From the NCBI GenBank assembly GCA_947053345.1, contig CAMRSM010000001.1, forward strand, positions 62,001 to 126,000: a DNA stretch of 64,000 nt, written 5' to 3'. Both the position numbers and the translations under genes were made by a program. Positions 17,740 to 26,267 of the stretch are shown here, piece after piece (the first letter of the stretch is position 1; each line of letters begins with the position of its first letter). The notes under the pieces are model-generated. The model was not told where the DNA came from and ran no database searches. It worked only from the letters and a program-made list of their open reading frames with translations. This stretch comes from an uncultured Lachnospiraceae bacterium (lineage in GTDB: Bacteria; Bacillota; Clostridia; Lachnospirales; Lachnospiraceae).

Positions 17740-18012
17740 ATGTCGGAAACACAGGTGATCGAGATTGTAAACCGGGCGCTGTACCTGATCGTGAAGGTGT
17801 CGGCACCAATGCTTTTGGTATCACTCATTATCGGCTTGATCATCAGTATTCTGCAGACGGTTACCTCGATACAGGAGCAGACGCTGACGTTTGTCCCGAA
17901 GCTGCTTGGGATTTTTGTCACGATTATGCTGTTCGGCAGGTGGATCATGAATTCGGTGGTTGAGTTTTTTACCTATCTGATGGAAAATCTGCCTTATTTT
18001 TTGAAAGGCTGA
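17740..18012 (+). CDS. fliQ: Flagellar export gate protein FliQ
   Basis: FliQ is the small two-helix subunit of the export gate. The ~90-residue protein begins MSETQVIEIVNRALYLIVKV and carries LIIGLIISILQTVTSIQEQT and FVPKLLGIFVTIMLFG, the two membrane hairpin segments of the family. The ATG at 17740 is preferred over a GTG at 17731, given the upstream AAAGGAAG. The 96-nt gap after fliP holds no recognisable gene. Confidence 0.96.
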   Translation: MSETQVIEIVNRALYLIVKVSAPMLLVSLIIGLIISILQTVTSIQEQTLTFVPKLLGIFVTIMLFGRWIMNSVVEFFTYLMENLPYFLKG

Positions 18013-18109
18013 GATGTAGAAACGGGGGGAACTAAGAACTTTGTCCCATCTGCTTTCCGGCAGGCAGGATGGTGGTTTCTCTCCGTGCGGACAGGGGTGG
18101 GAGGCAAGT

Positions 18110-18877
18110 ATGGCATTTACGTTGGAGCAGTTTGAATTTTATCTCGTAATCCTTGCCAGAATTGCGGCATTCATTTATTCGGCTCCGTTTTTTTCTATGA
18201 ATACGGTTCCATGGAAGATAAAAATTGGGCTTACTGCGGTGCTTGCCTACTTTGTTTTTATGATATTTCCGTACCAGCCGCTTTCCTACAGCGGGTCGCT
18301 CGGCTATCTGTTCCTTGTGGCGGTGAATGTGGTTGCAGGGGTGACATTGGGGTTGTTTGCGAACATCAGTACCTTTATCCTTGCATTTGCCGGACAGCTC
18401 ATGGATATGCAGATCGGGTTTTCCATGGCGACGGAATATGACCCTGCAACGAGGAATACGGTGTCGCTGACATCCAATATTTACAATTATGCAGTTTTGC
18501 TGATTATGTTAGTGTCGAGGCTGCATTACTATATTATCGAGGCGATTGTGGATTCGTTTGAGCTGATCCCGTTGGGCGGCGTGGTGCTTAACACAGGGAT
18601 TTACAAGCTGATGATCCAGTATATCGGGGATTTTTGTGTGGTCGGTTTTCGGATCGCGCTCCCGGTATTTGCAGCGCTTATGATCGTGAACGCAGTGCTT
18701 GCGATCCTCGCGAAAGTAGCGCCGCAGATGAACATGTTTGTAATCGGTATCCAGCTGAAAGTATTGATTGGTCTTGCAGTTCTCGCGGTGATCACAATGC
18801 AGCTGGACTCGATTTCCGATTTTATTTTTGACCAGATGCTCTCAATGCTGCGGCAGGCATCAAGGTATCTGCATTAA
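18110..18877 (+). CDS. fliR: Flagellar export gate protein FliR
   Basis: FliR is the single-copy gate subunit that joins FliP and contacts FlhB. The ~255-residue protein has multiple membrane segments with family motifs (FYLVILARIAAFIYSAPFF; IGLTAVLAYFVFMIFP; FAGQLMDMQIGFSMATEYDP). The frame is open to 18041, but GGGAGG at 18099-18104 points to the ATG at 18110, giving the start MAFTLEQFEFY. flhB follows after 11 nt. Confidence 0.96.
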   Translation: MAFTLEQFEFYLVILARIAAFIYSAPFFSMNTVPWKIKIGLTAVLAYFVFMIFPYQPLSYSGSLGYLFLVAVNVVAGVTLGLFANISTFILAFAGQLMDMQIGFSMATEYDPATRNTVSLTSNIYNYAVLLIMLVSRLHYYIIEAIVDSFELIPLGGVVLNTGIYKLMIQYIGDFCVVGFRIALPVFAALMIVNAVLAILAKVAPQMNMFVIGIQLKVLIGLAVLAVITMQLDSISDFIFDQMLSMLRQASRYLH

Positions 18878-18888
18878 CCAGAGGAAGG

Positions 18889-20025
18889 ATGGGGCGTATG
18901 CCGGAGGAGAAGGCGAGATACCGCCTGCTCCGCCTGCAGTTTTTTGCGCAGGAGGGGCCTGGCGGGGAGAAGACCGAAGAGCCTACGACGAAAAAGCTTG
19001 AGGATGCCAGAAAAGAAGGGCAGGTATCCAAAAGCCAGGAGCTTACGACCGCGTTCAGCTTGATGGGGTTATTCCTATCCCTCAAGATTTTCTGCGGGAT
19101 GCTTGGAAACCGGCTGATCCTTTCGTTTTCGGATACCTACAGCCTGATCAGCACGGTGGGGGCGGAGGAATTTAACCAGAATACCTACGGGAGGCTTTTG
19201 ACGGACGGTATCATAACGGTAATGCTCGCCATCCTGCCGTTCCTTGCGGTCGCATTCCTGATTGCGTTTGTCACGAATGTCGTCCAAGTAAAGTGGAAGG
19301 TGACCGGGAAACCGCTGATGCCAAAGCTGAGCAAGATGAGCCCGATTAAGGGATTCAAAAAGATATTTTCGATGGATAAGGTCATGGAGCTCATCAAGGC
19401 GGTCGCGAAAATCCTGGTGATCAGCGTGATCGTGTACACAACGATGAAGGATAAGGTTGACCACCTGCATGTCCTGTACCAGATTGGCAACATCTCCGCC
19501 GCGGTCGTATATGTCGGGGGGGAGATCATTGACCTTGGGATCAAGGTCAGCGCGTTTTTCCTGATTATCGGTTTTGCCGATCTTTTCTACCAGAAGCGGA
19601 AATTTAAAAAAGAGATGCGGATGACAAAACAGGAAGTAAAGGAAGAATATAAACAGACCGAAGGGGATCCGCAGATTAAGGGGAGGATCCGCCAGAAGAT
19701 GAGGGAAGCATCCCAGCGCAGAATGATGCAGCAACTTCCGGAGGCAGATGTCGTCATCACAAACCCGACGCATTTTGCATGTGCTTTAAAGTATGATAAG
19801 GAAGTGAACGCTGCCCCTGTGCTTATCGCGAAGGGTGCGGATTATGTGGCGGCAAAGATCAAGGAAGCGGCGAAGGAGTACGATATCCCGATCGTCGAGA
19901 ACAAGCCGCTTGCGAGAATGCTTTACTATAATGTTGATTTGGAGCAAGAAATCCCGACGGAGCTCTACCAGATGACAGCGGAAGTGCTTTCGTATGTATA
20001 TGGCCTGAAAAACAAGGCGGGCTAG
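18889..20025 (+). CDS. flhB: Flagellar export switch protein FlhB
   Basis: FlhB is the export component whose autocleavage switches substrate class from hook to filament. The 378-residue protein has the basic N-terminal EKTEEPTTKKLEDARKEGQV signature, four membrane segments, and the cytoplasmic domain with the self-cleaving NPTH motif (VVITNPTHFACALKYDK). Length is typical. The N-terminus has about 20 extra residues before the EKTEEPT motif (MGRMPEEKARYRLLRLQFFA), common in Firmicutes. Confidence 0.97.
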   Translation: MGRMPEEKARYRLLRLQFFAQEGPGGEKTEEPTTKKLEDARKEGQVSKSQELTTAFSLMGLFLSLKIFCGMLGNRLILSFSDTYSLISTVGAEEFNQNTYGRLLTDGIITVMLAILPFLAVAFLIAFVTNVVQVKWKVTGKPLMPKLSKMSPIKGFKKIFSMDKVMELIKAVAKILVISVIVYTTMKDKVDHLHVLYQIGNISAAVVYVGGEIIDLGIKVSAFFLIIGFADLFYQKRKFKKEMRMTKQEVKEEYKQTEGDPQIKGRIRQKMREASQRRMMQQLPEADVVITNPTHFACALKYDKEVNAAPVLIAKGADYVAAKIKEAAKEYDIPIVENKPLARMLYYNVDLEQEIPTELYQMTAEVLSYVYGLKNKAG

Positions 20026-20061
20026 GCTGGCGGACAGAATCCAGGATTCCCTAGCGGATGA

Positions 20062-20277
20062 GCCAAAACCACGCAGGGAACGGATTTCTGGGAGCGGTGC
20101 GGACAGAAAGCAGTTCCCTGGTTGGTGGCGCGGGGAGAGGCACTTGCGGAACTAAAATAAGGAAACAGCAAGTGCCAAAACCGCGCAGGGAACGGATTTC
20201 TGGGAGCAGTGCGGACAGAAAGCAGTTCCCTGGTTGGTGGTGCGGGGAGAGGCACTTGCGGAACTAAAATAAGGAAA
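20062..20277 (+). repeat. Tandem structured repeat upstream of flhA
   Basis: Two 104-bp copies (20062-20165 and 20174-20277, period 112 bp) differ at only three positions. Each can fold: CAGGGAAC with GTTCCCTG, and inside it TTTCTG with CAGAAA. In copy 2 an outer stem GCAAGTGCC/GGCACTTGC closes the unit. Each ends GCGGAACTAAAATAAGGAAA, the second running into the flhA ribosome site AAAGGAGGG. A diverged copy lies upstream of pilT at about 43419-43531. Function unknown; a structured RNA or miniature mobile repeat are both possible. Confidence 0.85.
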
Positions 20278-20289
20278 GGAGGGACAAAG

Positions 20290-22323
20290 ATGAGAAAAGC
20301 GGATTTTGCGATTGGTATTTATATACTGGCAGCCATTGTATTCCTGATCATACCAATGAATGCGAGCCTGCTCGATGTTCTGTTGGCACTCAACATTTCG
20401 GTTGCCATGATCATCCTGTTCAACGCGCTTTTTTCGCAGGAAGTGTTAAACATGTCCACGTTCCCGACGATCCTGCTTTTTACAACAACATTCCGTATTT
20501 CATTGAATGTATCCTCAACGAAACTGATTCTAACGACCGGTGATCCGGGTGCCGTCGTCACGCAGTTCGGTAATTTCGTCGGGCGCGGCGACCCGATCGT
20601 CGGCATGATTGTGTTTGTGATCTTAGTCATTGTCCAGTTTATTGTAATTAACAAAGGTTCGGAGCGCGTGTCCGAGGTAACCGCGAGGTTTACGCTCGAC
20701 GCGATGCCAGGCAAACAGATGGCGATTGATGCCGACTTAAATACGGGCGCGATCACGGACCAGGAAGCCAAGTCGCGCCGCGAAAAAATTCAGGAAGAAT
20801 CGGCATTCTTTGGGTCGATGGACGGTGCTACGAAGTACGTAAAGGGAGATGCAACGGCAGGACTTATCATTACCGTGATCAACCTTGTGGGAGGTATCGC
20901 GATGGGAATGATGCGCGGCGGGCTGACTGCCACGCAGGCACTCAATAAATATGCAATGCTGACCATCGGTGACGGCCTGGTGAGCCAGATCCCGTCCCTG
21001 ATGATCTCACTTGCTACCGGTATTCTTGTCACAAAGGTTTCCAAGGAGGCAGATATCGGCGACCTGCTCGTCAAGCAGCTGTTTTCCATCCCGAAAGTAC
21101 TCTACATGGTCGGTGGCAGCATGGTCTTTTTAGGGCTCTTTACCCCGTTGCCGCTCGTCATCTTCTGCCCGTACGGCATCGCCTTTTTGGCGACCGCGGT
21201 AGCGATCAAGAAGAGGACGCAGGTGCAGGAGATCGAGGCGGAGGCAAACATCGAGGAGACGAGCGCGGAGGAGATACGGCGGCCGGAAAATGTCAATTCG
21301 CTCCTGCATGTGGATTTTATCGAGCTGGAGTTTGGATACGGCATCATCCCGCTCGCCGATGTCAACCAGGGCGGCGACCTGCTTGACCGCGTCGTAATGA
21401 TAAGGCGGCAGATCGCACTGGAGTACGGCTGCGTCGTGCCGACCATCCGTCTGCGCGATAACATTCAGCTCAACCCGAACCAGTATGTGATCAAGATCAA
21501 GGGTATCCCGGTCAGTGACGGCGAGATTCTCTTTGACCATTATATGGCGATGAACCCGGGCTATGTCGAGGAGGAAATCACAGGTATCCCGACGTTTGAG
21601 CCTTCCTATCATCTCCCGGCAATCTGGATCACGGAGAGCCAGAGGGAGAGGGCGGAGTCGTACGGTTACACGGTGGTCGATCCGCCGTCCATCATCGCAA
21701 CCCATCTGACACAGGTTATCAGCGGCCATTTAGACGAGCTTTTAACACGTCAGGATGTGCAGAACCTGATCAACAACATGCAGGAGGCAAACCAGACGCT
21801 CATCGGGGAGCTTGTGCCAAAGCTCCTTGGGGTCGGAGAGATCCAGAAGGTGCTGCAGAACCTTCTGCGCGAGGGGATATCCATCCTCGACCTTGTCACG
21901 ATTTTTGAGACACTTGCGGACTTTGCGCCGACCACGCGCGATACCGACGTGCTCACGGAGTATGTGCGCCAGAGCCTGAAGCGCGCGATATCAAACAAGT
22001 ATTTCCCGGCGGGCGAGATGACAAGTGTCGTAACGCTCGACCCGAAGATAGAACAGGAGATCATGGGCAGCGTCAAGCAGACGGAGCAGGGAGCATTCCT
22101 GGCTCTCGATCCGGACCGGACGCAGAAGATCATGAAGTCCGTCGAGGAGGAAGTAGGAAAATTAGAAAATCTTGGGAAGAACCCGGTTATTATCACGTCG
22201 CCGATCGTGCGCATGTATTTTAAACGGCTCTCCAAGGATTATTTCCACGACTTGATCGTTGTTTCATACAACGAGATTGAATCAAATGTTGAATTACAAT
22301 CAGTAGGGATGGTGACAGCATAA
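20290..22323 (+). CDS. flhA: Flagellar export protein FlhA
   Basis: FlhA forms the nonameric export ring and engine that receives substrate-chaperone complexes. The 677-residue protein has eight predicted membrane segments in the first ~330 residues, the conserved FHIPEP-region equivalent (MPGKQMAIDADLNTG; AKSRREKIQEESAFFG SMDGA) and the cytoplasmic domain. The frame is open upstream to 20209 through the repeat, but AAAGGAGGG at 20275-20283 sets the ATG at 20290. flhF follows with a 1-nt gap. Confidence 0.97.
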   Translation: MRKADFAIGIYILAAIVFLIIPMNASLLDVLLALNISVAMIILFNALFSQEVLNMSTFPTILLFTTTFRISLNVSSTKLILTTGDPGAVVTQFGNFVGRGDPIVGMIVFVILVIVQFIVINKGSERVSEVTARFTLDAMPGKQMAIDADLNTGAITDQEAKSRREKIQEESAFFGSMDGATKYVKGDATAGLIITVINLVGGIAMGMMRGGLTATQALNKYAMLTIGDGLVSQIPSLMISLATGILVTKVSKEADIGDLLVKQLFSIPKVLYMVGGSMVFLGLFTPLPLVIFCPYGIAFLATAVAIKKRTQVQEIEAEANIEETSAEEIRRPENVNSLLHVDFIELEFGYGIIPLADVNQGGDLLDRVVMIRRQIALEYGCVVPTIRLRDNIQLNPNQYVIKIKGIPVSDGEILFDHYMAMNPGYVEEEITGIPTFEPSYHLPAIWITESQRERAESYGYTVVDPPSIIATHLTQVISGHLDELLTRQDVQNLINNMQEANQTLIGELVPKLLGVGEIQKVLQNLLREGISILDLVTIFETLADFAPTTRDTDVLTEYVRQSLKRAISNKYFPAGEMTSVVTLDPKIEQEIMGSVKQTEQGAFLALDPDRTQKIMKSVEEEVGKLENLGKNPVIITSPIVRMYFKRLSKDYFHDLIVVSYNEIESNVELQSVGMVTA

Positions 22324-22324
22324 T

Positions 22325-23509
22325 ATGATAATAAAAAAATTCACTGCAAGTACGGAAACGGAAGCCATTATGCTTGCAAAAGAAGAACTCGGCATGGATG
22401 CGATCGTAATGAATATTAAAAAGAACCTTCCGAAAGGGATCTACAAGCTCTTTCGCAAGCCAAGCGTGGAGATCACGGCGGCAGTGGATGAAAATATTGT
22501 GTACCAGCAAAAAAAGGAGGAAGTGCAAAAGCGCAATCCGAACATTATATACGACGATGAGCCGCAGAACGGATCGGAGAATTCGGCTCCGACCGTGATC
22601 GAGCAAAAGCTTGACAAACTGCAGGATATGCTGCAGAACCAGATGTCTGAGCGCCAGCAGAGGCTTGCGGCCGACCCGGGGAAAGAGAAGGAGGAGCAGG
22701 AGGAAGAAAAGGATACCAACATTGCCTGCATGCAGCTGATCTACAACCAGATGATCGCGAACGAAGTTGACGAACAGTACGCGAACCAGGTGATCAGTGA
22801 GATTGAGCACAATCTGAAAAAAAATGCCGGCGTGAACAATATCCTGATGAGTATGTACCAGAAGATCGTGTTAAAGCTTGGTCAGATCCGGATGATCGAA
22901 AATTCGAAGGAGCAGGTGAAATACATTTTTTTTATCGGGCCGACGGGGGTTGGAAAAACAACGACGATCGCGAAGATCGCCTCGATGTTAAAGATGACCA
23001 AAAAGAAAAAATTAGCTTTGATGACAGCGGATACGTACCGCATCGCGGCGGTGGAACAGCTTACGACCTACGCCAACATCCTTGATATTCCGCTGCATGT
23101 CATATATTCCGCCGACGAGGTAAAGGAAGTGCAGGAGCAGCTTACGGATTACGATTTCGTGTTGGTCGACACGGCGGGGCGCTCCCACAAAAACAGGGAA
23201 CAGAGGGATGATCTGGAGCAGCTGTTAAAATGTGTGCCGGAGGATGAGCGTGAAGTGTATCTTGTCCTGAGCGCCACGACGAAATACCACGACCTGATCC
23301 GGATCACGGACAGTTACCTGCAGATCACGGATTACGCGCTTATTTTTACGAAACTCGACGAGACCGGTTGTATCGGGAATATATTCAACATTCACATGAA
23401 AACGGGGGCACCGTTATCCTACGCAACCTTTGGCCAAAATGTTCCGGATGATATCAATGTGATCGATCCTCAGAGCATTGCAAAACAACTGTTAGGAGGC
23501 AGCGAATAA
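22325..23509 (+). CDS. flhF: Flagellar SRP-type GTPase FlhF
   Basis: FlhF is an SRP-family GTPase that sets flagellar position and number. The 394-residue protein has an N-terminal basic domain (MIIKKFTASTETEAIMLAKE), a middle N domain, and a G domain with P-loop GPTGVGKTTT near residue 205, DTAGRSHKN and TKLDETG motifs. Length is normal. It is followed immediately by its ATPase partner flhG, whose ATG comes one base after the flhF stop. Confidence 0.96.
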   Translation: MIIKKFTASTETEAIMLAKEELGMDAIVMNIKKNLPKGIYKLFRKPSVEITAAVDENIVYQQKKEEVQKRNPNIIYDDEPQNGSENSAPTVIEQKLDKLQDMLQNQMSERQQRLAADPGKEKEEQEEEKDTNIACMQLIYNQMIANEVDEQYANQVISEIEHNLKKNAGVNNILMSMYQKIVLKLGQIRMIENSKEQVKYIFFIGPTGVGKTTTIAKIASMLKMTKKKKLALMTADTYRIAAVEQLTTYANILDIPLHVIYSADEVKEVQEQLTDYDFVLVDTAGRSHKNREQRDDLEQLLKCVPEDEREVYLVLSATTKYHDLIRITDSYLQITDYALIFTKLDETGCIGNIFNIHMKTGAPLSYATFGQNVPDDINVIDPQSIAKQLLGGSE

Positions 23510-24409
23510 ATGGATCAGGCGGAACAGCTGAGAAAACTGGTGAAGCAGCAAAACAGCAGCCAGAAAAAAAATATAGCCAGGGTCATCACCGTGACGAGCG
23601 GTAAGGGCGGTGTCGGCAAATCCAGCATTTCCGTGAACCTTGCGATCGGGCTTGCGCGGGCGGGCAAGCGCGTGATCGTCATGGATGTGGATTTTGGCCT
23701 GGCGAATATCGAGGTCATGCTTGGGATACGTCCGGAATATAATCTTGCGGACATGATGTTCCGTGGAAAGACACTGAGGGAAGTGATTACAAAAGGGCCG
23801 GAGGGAATCGGTTTTATTTCCGGGGGATCCGGCATCCATGAGCTGACAAAGCTGACGCGGGAGCAGATTGTGAACCTGACGATGCGCCTCGTGGAACTGG
23901 ATGAACTGGCGGATGTCATCATCATTGATACCGGGGCGGGCATTGCGGACGCAGTCTTGGAATTTGTGGCAGCCAGCACGGAGGTGCTGCTTGTTGCAAC
24001 ACCGGAGCCAACCTCCATCACCGACGCGTACGCACTGTTAAAGACCCTGAACCGCAAATCGGAGTTTTCCACGGAAAACACGAGCATCAAAATGATTGCC
24101 AACCGCGTAACTTCGGAAAACGAAGGGCGGGAACTTTTTGAGAAGATCAACGTCGTTGTGGCAAAATTTTTGGATTTCCATCTGGAATATCTGGGGAATA
24201 TCCCGCAGGATGAACAGGTATCAAAGGCGATCATACGCCAGAAGCCGATCATCCTGTCTGCGCCGAATTCGGAAGCAGGGAAGGCAATACATGAGCTTGC
24301 CGAGAAACTTGGCGGTATCTGCGTTCCGGTGGCTGATGAGAAAAAGGGGATCGCGCAGCTTTTTGCAAATCTCATCAAGACAACCTATAAGCAAAAAAGA
24401 AAAGGATAG
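23510..24409 (+). CDS. flhG: MinD-like ATPase FlhG (YlxH)
   Basis: FlhG is a MinD/ParA-type ATPase that stimulates FlhF GTPase and limits flagellar number. The 299-residue protein has the deviant Walker A SGKGGVGKSS at residues 30-39, MDVDFGLANIEVMLG and DTGAGI motifs. The N-terminal segment (MDQAEQLRKLVKQQ) matches the FlhF-activating DQAxxLR motif. AGGAGG within the flhF end supplies the ribosome site. Confidence 0.95.
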   Translation: MDQAEQLRKLVKQQNSSQKKNIARVITVTSGKGGVGKSSISVNLAIGLARAGKRVIVMDVDFGLANIEVMLGIRPEYNLADMMFRGKTLREVITKGPEGIGFISGGSGIHELTKLTREQIVNLTMRLVELDELADVIIIDTGAGIADAVLEFVAASTEVLLVATPEPTSITDAYALLKTLNRKSEFSTENTSIKMIANRVTSENEGRELFEKINVVVAKFLDFHLEYLGNIPQDEQVSKAIIRQKPIILSAPNSEAGKAIHELAEKLGGICVPVADEKKGIAQLFANLIKTTYKQKRKG

Positions 24410-24415
24410 GAAGCG

Positions 24416-25093
24416 ATGACAACAAAGGGACTTTCAGTCGGACAGAAAATTGAGCTGACCAGGTATACGGGGAAGCTAAAGGAAATTTCAGGGGCAAGGA
24501 CATTTGTGAGTCAACTTCTCGACCAGAAGGAGGAGGGCAACCTTGTTATTGCGATGCCGATGGAGGGTGGGAAGATGGTGGTCTTTGATGTCGGGGACCG
24601 TTACAACATGTTCTTTTACACCCCGGCAGGCCTCTACTATTGTATTGCCCAGGTGAGTGCCCGCTACCGTTCCGGTGCGCTGTTCATGCTAGAGATGGAA
24701 TGTGCTTCGGAGATTGAAAAATTCCAGCGCCGGCAATTTTTCCGCTTAAACTGCATTGTCGATGTGAAATACCGGCGCGCGGACGCGGAAGAAGCGATGG
24801 AACTCGGCACGATCATTGACATCAGCGGCGGGGGCGTGCGGTTTAACGGCGGGGAGCGCTACACGGCGGGCGACGAGCTTTTCGTTGAGTTTTTCCTTAC
24901 GATTGGCGGGAAACTTGAAAAATTCCACATGCGTGTCAGGGTGATTGCAAGCACCCCCCTTCCGAACCGGGAAAGGCTGTACGAGAACCGTGTGGAGTTC
25001 ATGGACATCAGCGAGGGTGACCGGGAGGCAATCGTAAAATACGTTTTTGAAGAAGAAAGAAGACGGCGCAAAAGAGATAGCTCTATGCGGTAA
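24416..25093 (+). CDS. PilZ-domain flagellar brake protein (YcgR-like)
   Basis: The 225-residue protein has an N-terminal YcgR-type domain followed by a PilZ domain with the c-di-GMP binding motifs RRQFFR (the RxxxR loop, about residues 104-109) and DISGGGVRF (the D/NxSxxG motif). In YcgR/YpfA proteins c-di-GMP binding lets the protein slow the motor. Location between flhG and cheB inside the motility operon agrees. The start follows AGGAAGCG. Confidence 0.9.
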   Translation: MTTKGLSVGQKIELTRYTGKLKEISGARTFVSQLLDQKEEGNLVIAMPMEGGKMVVFDVGDRYNMFFYTPAGLYYCIAQVSARYRSGALFMLEMECASEIEKFQRRQFFRLNCIVDVKYRRADAEEAMELGTIIDISGGGVRFNGGERYTAGDELFVEFFLTIGGKLEKFHMRVRVIASTPLPNRERLYENRVEFMDISEGDREAIVKYVFEEERRRRKRDSSMR

Positions 25094-25125
25094 TATGTGT
25101 CGAAATCGGAAAGGAAATGAGGAAA

Positions 25126-26265
25126 ATGGATAACAAAAAAAATATTTTGGTTGTTGATGACTCTGCACTTATGAGAAGGCTGATATCTGATATAATAAAC
25201 AGTGATGGGAGATTCCAGGTATCAGATCTTGCCGTGAACGGGCTGGAAGCATTTGACCTTGTGACGCGTGACCCAAAGAGGTACGAGGCGATTTTGCTTG
25301 ATATCAATATGCCGAAGATGAATGGTATCCAGTTCTTGGAGCAGCTTGGTAAGATGAAGATCCGCCAGAAAGTTATTGTCGTGAGTACGCTTGCAAAGGA
25401 GGGGGCCGCGGAGACCGTCCGCTGTCTTGAGCTTGGCGCGTTTGATTTTGTGACCAAACCGGACAGCTACATGGAGGCGCGCAATGACATGTTCCGGCAG
25501 ATGCTTCTTACGGCACTTGGGGCGGCAACCGGTGTGGACATCGGCATTCCGGCAAAGGATGCCCCGAAGGCCGGGGCTGTGAAGGGAACCAAGACAGGTT
25601 CCGGCATTTCCGCTTCAAAGGCACTCTATGATATTACTGCATCCCCGGTAAAACGCACACCGCACAAGAGTGTGGGGGGCAGCGCGAAAAAGCTGGTGGC
25701 GCTTGCCTGCTCGACCGGGGGGCCAAAAGCGCTGCAGTCCGTGATCCCGAAACTTCCGGGCGGCCTTGACGCTCCGATGGTTCTCGTGCAGCATATGCCG
25801 GTCGGCTTTACGAAGTCGCTCGCGGAGCGCTTAAACGAGATGAGCCAGGTGAAGGTGAAGGAGGCGGCGGAGGGCGATGTCCTGAAAAAGGGCACCGTCT
25901 ACATAGCCCAAGGCGGAAGCCAGCTGCGCATTGTGAAGAAAGGCAGTGATTATGTGATCACGGAGAATGCGGACGAACCCGCAAGGGGAGGCCTAAAGCC
26001 GTGCGCGGATATCATGTATGAGTCACTTTTGGATTCGGATTTTGACGATATCACATGTGTTGTCCTGACCGGCATGGGAGGGGACGGTACTCTGGGAATT
26101 AAGCAACTGAACAACAAAAAGAACATCTATGTCATCGCGCAGAACGAAGCGACCTGCACCGTGTACGGCATGCCGAGGGTAGTAGCCGAGGCGGGGCTTG
26201 TGGATGAGGTCGTGCCGCTTGATTCGGTGGCGGATGCAATCACGAAGAATGTGGGGGTACATTGA
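25126..26265 (+). CDS. cheB: Chemotaxis methylesterase CheB
   Basis: CheB removes methyl groups from (and deamidates) chemoreceptors. The ~379-residue protein has an N-terminal receiver domain (VVDDSALMRRL; phosphoacceptor in ILLDINMPKMNG) and a C-terminal methylesterase domain with the catalytic Ser in ACSTGGP, His in QHMP and Asp in GMGGDG. Two in-frame ATGs (25117 and 25126) are possible; AAGGA at 25111-25115 is better spaced for 25126. The gene's end overlaps the cheA upstream region closely. No cheR is present in the window. Confidence 0.96.
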   Translation: MDNKKNILVVDDSALMRRLISDIINSDGRFQVSDLAVNGLEAFDLVTRDPKRYEAILLDINMPKMNGIQFLEQLGKMKIRQKVIVVSTLAKEGAAETVRCLELGAFDFVTKPDSYMEARNDMFRQMLLTALGAATGVDIGIPAKDAPKAGAVKGTKTGSGISASKALYDITASPVKRTPHKSVGGSAKKLVALACSTGGPKALQSVIPKLPGGLDAPMVLVQHMPVGFTKSLAERLNEMSQVKVKEAAEGDVLKKGTVYIAQGGSQLRIVKKGSDYVITENADEPARGGLKPCADIMYESLLDSDFDDITCVVLTGMGGDGTLGIKQLNNKKNIYVIAQNEATCTVYGMPRVVAEAGLVDEVVPLDSVADAITKNVGVH

Positions 26266-26267
26266 TT

